From Clostridiales bacterium (GTDB lineage Bacteria > Bacillota > Clostridia > Oscillospirales > Acutalibacteraceae), in the NCBI GenBank assembly GCA_019419895.1, contig JAHZIE010000048.1, positions 1-18,524 of the forward strand: DNA of 18,524 nucleotides, read 5' to 3'. Below, piece by piece: positions 14,846-18,524 of this stretch. The translations under genes were made by a program, and so were the position numbers. Under the pieces are notes generated by a model. It did no database searches. It had not been told where the DNA came from and worked only from the letters and a program-made list of their open reading frames with translations. The stretch's first letter is position 1; every line of letters begins with the position of its first letter.

Positions 14846-16276
14846 ATGAATTATGAAATTGTAATGGGACTGGAAGTCCATGTTGAGCTTTCCACAAAGA
14901 CAAAGATTTTCTGCTCCTGCACCACGGAGTTTGGGGGAGAACCGAATACGCATTGCTGTGAAATTTGTACCGGCCAGCCGGGTGTCCTTCCCATGCTGAA
15001 CCGCCAGGTAGTGGAATATTCTATGCGCGCGGGGCTTGCTACCGGCTGTGAAATTACCAAATACAATAAATTTGACAGGAAAAACTACTTTTATCCCGAT
15101 CTTCCCAAGGCATACCAGATTTCCCAGCTCTATCTGCCAATTTGCCAGAATGGCGGGATCGGGGTGACAACGGAGGACGGGGAGAAAAAGATCATTGGCA
15201 TCAAGGAAATCCATATGGAGGAGGATGCCGGAAAGCTGATCCATGACCCGTGGGAGGATTGTTCCCTTGTGGACTATAACCGCTGCGGCGTACCACTGAT
15301 TGAAATTGTCAGCCAGCCGGATTTCCGTTCCGCCCATGAAGTGGTTTGCTATCTGGAAAAACTGAAAGCCATTCTCCAATTCATTGGGGTATCTGATTGC
15401 AAAATGCAGGAGGGATCCCTGCGCGCCGATATCAACCTGTCGGTTCGTCCCGTCGGTCAAAAAGAATTCGGGACAAGAACCGAGATGAAAAATATGAATT
15501 CCTTTAAGGCGATTGCCCGCGCCATTGAAGGGGAAAGCCGCCGCCAGATTGAACTTTTGGAGGAAGGAAAAACAGTAAAGCAGGAAACCCGCAGATGGGA
15601 TGACAATAAGGGCGCCAGCTATGCGATGCGTTCTAAGGAAAACGCTCAGGATTACAAGTATTTCCCAGAGCCGGATTTAGCGCCTATTGAAATTTCTGAT
15701 GAACATATTGAGGAGGTCCGGCGTTCCCTTCCGGAATTACCGGAACAGAAAAAGGCGAGATATATCAGCGAGTATTCTCTTCCGGAATATGACACCGGGA
15801 TTATCACCAGTTCTAAGTATTTGGTGGATCTGTTCGAAACCACGGTCAAGGTCTGTGGCAACGCGAAAGAGGCTGCTAACTGGATTATGGGCGACATTAT
15901 GAAGCTCCTCAATGATACAGGTAAGGAGCCGGAGGAAATGGATTTCACGCCGGAATATCTGGGGCAGACTATTCTTTTGGTCCAAAAGGGAGTGGTCAAC
16001 CGCAATACCGGGAAAAAGGTTCTTGCTGCTGTCTTTAAGGAGAATGTGGATCCTCAGAAATATGTCAAGGAAAACGGCCTTGAGGTGGTGACAGATGACG
16101 GCGCGGTCAGAAAGGCCATTGAAGAGGTGATCGCTGCCAATGAGAAATCTGTGAATGAATATAAGTCGGGCAAAGAGAAGGCCCTGCAGTATTTGGTGGG
16201 GCAGTCCATGCGCGCTCTGAGAGGCAAAGCAAACCCGCAGATGGTAACCTCGATTTTACTGGAGCTTTTAAAATAA
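14846..16276 (+). CDS. gatB: Asp-tRNA(Asn)/Glu-tRNA(Gln) amidotransferase subunit B
   Basis: GatB binds mischarged tRNA, activates the Asp or Glu side chain with ATP and amidates it with ammonia from GatA. The 476-residue length is normal. The N-terminus has GLEVHVEL, and the cysteines C23, C25, C38 and C41 in the CSC and CEIC segments match the zinc-binding group present in many GatB proteins. The kinase-like catalytic domain includes FDRKNYFYPDLPKAYQISQ and DYNRCGVPLIEIVSQPD, with NMNSFKAIARAIE and RRWDDNKGASYAMRSKE further on. The C-terminal third is the helical, YqeY-like tRNA-binding tail. Its start follows the gatA stop by 2 bases. Together with the predicted non-discriminating AspRS it supplies Asn-tRNA(Asn); Gln-tRNA(Gln) synthesis would also be possible if a non-discriminating GluRS exists elsewhere. 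Confidence 0.96.
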   Translation: MNYEIVMGLEVHVELSTKTKIFCSCTTEFGGEPNTHCCEICTGQPGVLPMLNRQVVEYSMRAGLATGCEITKYNKFDRKNYFYPDLPKAYQISQLYLPICQNGGIGVTTEDGEKKIIGIKEIHMEEDAGKLIHDPWEDCSLVDYNRCGVPLIEIVSQPDFRSAHEVVCYLEKLKAILQFIGVSDCKMQEGSLRADINLSVRPVGQKEFGTRTEMKNMNSFKAIARAIEGESRRQIELLEEGKTVKQETRRWDDNKGASYAMRSKENAQDYKYFPEPDLAPIEISDEHIEEVRRSLPELPEQKKARYISEYSLPEYDTGIITSSKYLVDLFETTVKVCGNAKEAANWIMGDIMKLLNDTGKEPEEMDFTPEYLGQTILLVQKGVVNRNTGKKVLAAVFKENVDPQKYVKENGLEVVTDDGAVRKAIEEVIAANEKSVNEYKSGKEKALQYLVGQSMRALRGKANPQMVTSILLELLK

Positions 16277-16320
16277 AACCTATCATACTGCAGAAAATGA
16301 AAGGAAGGACGCAGCCAAAG

Positions 16321-17796
16321 ATGAAACTGGAGGAATTGCTGTCAGGCGTAGAGTTTGAATGCCTGCAGGGACAACCCGATTGTGAGGTTACGGATGTAGC
16401 CTATGATACAAGAAAGTTGGCGCAGGGTGCGGTGTTTGTTTGCATCCGCGGCGCAAAGCTTGACAGCCATACCTTGGCGGCCAGGGCATATGAATGCGGC
16501 GCCTCCTCTTTCGTGGTAGAGGAAGCTATTGATGTGCCTTCCGGCGTGCCGGTGGTGAAGGTAAAGGATACCCGTCGCGCGCTGGCGGTAATGTCCGCCG
16601 CCTTTTTTGGGCATCCCGCTTCTCAGCTTGTCACCATTGGGATTACCGGCTCCAAGGGAAAGACTACAACAGCCTATATGGTGAAATCAATTTTAGAGGC
16701 CGCCGGTCATAAGACGGGACTGATGGGCAGCATTGGTGCTTTGATTGGAGACCAAAAGGAAAAAACGGTCAACACTACCCCAGAATCCTATGAAATTCAA
16801 AGGCTGTTTCGGAAAATGGCAGACAGTGGCTGCAAATATGTGGTGATGGAGGTTTCCTCCCAGGGATTGATGTTGGAAAGAACCGCTGGATTCACCTTTG
16901 ACTATGGTATCTTTTTAAATATTTCCCGGGATCATATCAGCCCGTGGGAGCATAAATCCTTGGAAGAATATCTTCATTGCAAGAGCCTGCTGTTTTCTCA
17001 ATGCAAAACAGGAATTATCAATTTTGACGATCCCAAGCATGAGGAGATCTTAAAAGGGCATACCTGTCAGGTGGAAAGCTATGGCTTTTCGGACGGCTGC
17101 GACGTGCAGCTGAAAAACTTCCAAATTGACGGCCGGCCGGGTTATATGGGGATTTCTTACGAATTGTCCGGAAAGCTTTCCGGAATCATACGGGCCGCGT
17201 CTCCTGGAAAATTCAGCGCCTATGACTCGGCGGCGGCGGCGATTGTCTGTCTTCACCTCGGGGTTGGGGTGGATGATGTCAACCGTGCCCTCAGCGAAGT
17301 GAAAATCCGCGGAAGAGTGGAGACGGTGGATATTCCGGCCCCTTATACCGTGATTCTGGACTTTGCGCATAATGGCATCGGAGTGGAAAATCTCATCAGA
17401 GCTGTCCGTGACTATCATCCCAACCGGGTGATCGCGGTTTTTGGCTCAGATGGAAACCGCACCAAAATACGCCGGGCGGACGCGGGAGAAGTTTTGGGAA
17501 ATATGGCTGATTTGACCATTGTAACCTCTAATTCTCCACGTTTTGAAAGCCTCGAGGAGATTAATGCGGAAATCAAGGTTGGATTGGACCGTACATCTGG
17601 CAAATATGAGGTAATTCCCGACAGGCGTACCGCCATTAAGCACGCCATGTCCCTTGCCCAGCCTGGCGATATGGTACTTCTTATCGGAAAGGGTCATTGG
17701 GATTATGAGGAAATTAACGGTGTGAAATATCCTTTTGATGAGAGGATTGTCGTGACAGAGCTCTTTGGGGAACTCCAAAGGGAAGTGCGGCAATAA
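16321..17796 (+). CDS. MurE-like Mur ligase with altered amino-acid-binding motif
   Basis: This 491-residue protein belongs to the Mur ligase family and is closest to UDP-MurNAc-tripeptide synthetase (MurE), which adds the third residue of the peptidoglycan stem peptide. The N-terminal domain has DTR near 29-31, the P-loop is GITGSKGKTTT (107-117), NTTPE occurs at 151-155, and K221 in the YLHCKSLLF segment is the likely carbamylated lysine. Three features depart from canonical MurE: DFAHNG (348-352) for DYAHTP, SNSPR (403-407) where DAP enzymes have DNPR, and GKGHW (456-460) for GKGHE. The changed positions correspond to DAP-contacting residues of E. coli MurE, so the amino acid substrate is doubtful and a MurE paralogue is likely. 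ATG 16321 is preferred over 16297, because AAGGAAGG (16301-16308) precedes it and the N-terminus MKLEELL fits the family. It follows gatB by 44 bases. Confidence 0.85.
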   Translation: MKLEELLSGVEFECLQGQPDCEVTDVAYDTRKLAQGAVFVCIRGAKLDSHTLAARAYECGASSFVVEEAIDVPSGVPVVKVKDTRRALAVMSAAFFGHPASQLVTIGITGSKGKTTTAYMVKSILEAAGHKTGLMGSIGALIGDQKEKTVNTTPESYEIQRLFRKMADSGCKYVVMEVSSQGLMLERTAGFTFDYGIFLNISRDHISPWEHKSLEEYLHCKSLLFSQCKTGIINFDDPKHEEILKGHTCQVESYGFSDGCDVQLKNFQIDGRPGYMGISYELSGKLSGIIRAASPGKFSAYDSAAAAIVCLHLGVGVDDVNRALSEVKIRGRVETVDIPAPYTVILDFAHNGIGVENLIRAVRDYHPNRVIAVFGSDGNRTKIRRADAGEVLGNMADLTIVTSNSPRFESLEEINAEIKVGLDRTSGKYEVIPDRRTAIKHAMSLAQPGDMVLLIGKGHWDYEEINGVKYPFDERIVVTELFGELQREVRQ

Positions 17797-17842
17797 GAGA
17801 ATTCTAATAAAAGCATCTTTCTTATAACAATGAAAAGATATA

Positions 17843-17906
17843 AAGGCCTTCTGTATAGGGACAGGCGGTATTGTGGCCGCTGCCTAAAATACGGAAGGTC
17901 TTTTTT
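17843..17906 (+). terminator. Operon-end terminator with nested hairpin
   Basis: A 14-bp outer stem with two wobbles (17843-17856 with 17889-17902) ends in six T residues (17901-17906). Its 32-base loop contains a second hairpin of about 7 pairs (AGGCGGT with GCTGCCT, about 17863-17885). It lies 46 bases after the Mur ligase stop and ends the aspS operon. Confidence 0.8.
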
Positions 17907-18071
17907 ATGATATATTTGAGCCATGGAATTCCCTTTCGACGGAAAAATAATACAATAAAAACTACAAGGATGAGTGTAAAATATTTTATGCCAAAGAAAT
18001 CAAGATTTGATTAATGGTAAAAAATATTAGAAAATACCAAAATATTAAATTTAATTTATTGATTTTAACCG
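17907..18071. other. AT-rich intergenic region
   Basis: No gene is seen. Base composition turns strongly AT-rich from about 17940 on, with many AAATAT and TTTAAT runs. The stretch from the Mur ligase stop to the next start (335 bases) holds only the terminator and promoter listed separately. Confidence 0.5.
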
Positions 18072-18100
18072 TTGAAATTGCTGGTTGATATTATTATAAT
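18072..18100 (+). promoter_or_regulatory. Near-consensus promoter for the right-edge gene
   Basis: TTGAAA (18072-18077) is exactly 17 bases from TATAAT (18095-18100). It would start a transcript about 25 bases before ATG 18132. Confidence 0.7.
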
Positions 18101-18131
18101 AAAAATATACAGAATTCTGTTAAAGATTGAA

Positions 18132-18524
18132 ATGAAAAAAGTTTATTATGAAAAAATTTTATCTTTAGTTATCACTTTTGCAATTGTCTTGTCATTTTTC
18201 ATGGTAGCTATGGCGTCAAGTATTTCTAATGATAATATATTAGAAAATTATATTACAACATATTTCGCTTTTCATGAAAATAAGAATGTAAAAGTTGATT
18301 ATGTAAAAGAACTAAAGTCAACAGAATCTGATGATAGTATAGCTGTATGCTTATCTCTGAATGATAATACTGGATATGTTATTGCAGATATTAAAACTTT
18401 TGATATTTATGAGCATTCTTTATACAACATTGAACCTTATTATGAATATGATAAAAATTTGTATTATTGTGGAATAGGAGAATATTATTATAAAAACTCG
18501 ACAGATTTTATCCATATGTGTTCT
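18132..18524 (+). CDS. Secreted protein, 3' partial; protease propeptide-like
   Basis: From ATG 18132 the frame is open to the window end (131 codons). Residues 1 to about 29 form a signal peptide: positive start MKKVYYEK, a hydrophobic core (ILSLVITFAIVLSFFMVAMA), then SSIS. The rest recalls propeptides of secreted papain-like or C39-type cysteine proteases of Firmicutes, with GYVIADIK followed by a tyrosine-rich segment (LYYCGIGEYYY). The catalytic domain, if any, lies beyond the window, so the assignment rests on pattern memory. The ribosome binding site is weak (AAAGATTG). The gene is far more AT-rich than its neighbours, suggesting a different origin, and it follows the terminator of the housekeeping operon. 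Confidence 0.65.
   Translation, partial: MKKVYYEKILSLVITFAIVLSFFMVAMASSISNDNILENYITTYFAFHENKNVKVDYVKELKSTESDDSIAVCLSLNDNTGYVIADIKTFDIYEHSLYNIEPYYEYDKNLYYCGIGEYYYKNSTDFIHMCS

Noticed and set aside
16297..16320. ATG 16297 as start of the Mur ligase
   Set aside because: No ribosome binding site in front; AAGGAAGG lies after it and serves ATG 16321, which matches family N-termini.

Overview
The window looks like a chromosomal segment of a low-to-moderate GC Gram-positive anaerobe of the class Clostridia, probably an Oscillospirales/Ruminococcaceae-type genome. This is judged from protein style, AAGGAG-type ribosome binding sites, the archaeal-type AspRS next to gatCAB, and an Rrf2-cysK pair. The lineage call is inference; no rRNA or other phylogenetic marker could be searched. 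No CRISPR array, rRNA, tRNA, transposase or phage gene was recognised.

Left part (1-2547): the 3' portion of a gene for a coenzyme F420-0:L-glutamate-ligase-like protein, then guaA encoding a GMP synthase whose N-terminal glutaminase domain is truncated and lacks its catalytic cysteine. A stem-loop follows. About 1.4 kb without an intact gene comes next, holding short open stretches broken by stops, probably eroded gene remnants.

Sulfur/redox part (3904-6016): a good promoter, a leader able to fold into alternative hairpins, an Rrf2/IscR-like regulator with a four-cysteine cluster, then cysK (cysteine synthase) with its own consensus promoter overlapped by an inverted repeat. A perfect 18-bp hairpin lies downstream. 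The simplest reading is an Rrf2 regulator controlling cysteine synthesis, as CymR does in related bacteria, but that is inferred from adjacency.

Accessory part (6442-11585): two monocistronic genes, each with its own extended -10 promoter and intrinsic terminator. The first encodes a cytoplasmic GH52-like (clan GH-O) glycosidase. The second encodes an 861-residue STAND-like P-loop ATPase with C-terminal TPR repeats and no recognisable effector domain. The second is the best candidate here for an undescribed activity.

Translation/cell-wall operon (11612-17906): aspS (archaeal-type, predicted non-discriminating), gatC, gatA, gatB and a murE-like Mur ligase, ending at a nested-hairpin terminator. 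AspRS and GatCAB together make Asn-tRNA(Asn) by the indirect route, and GatCAB may also make Gln-tRNA(Gln). The Mur ligase has substitutions at positions that bind diaminopimelate in canonical MurE.

Right edge (17907-18524): base composition becomes visibly AT-rich. A consensus promoter drives a secreted-protein gene cut by the window end, resembling the propeptide of papain-like/C39-type cysteine proteases.
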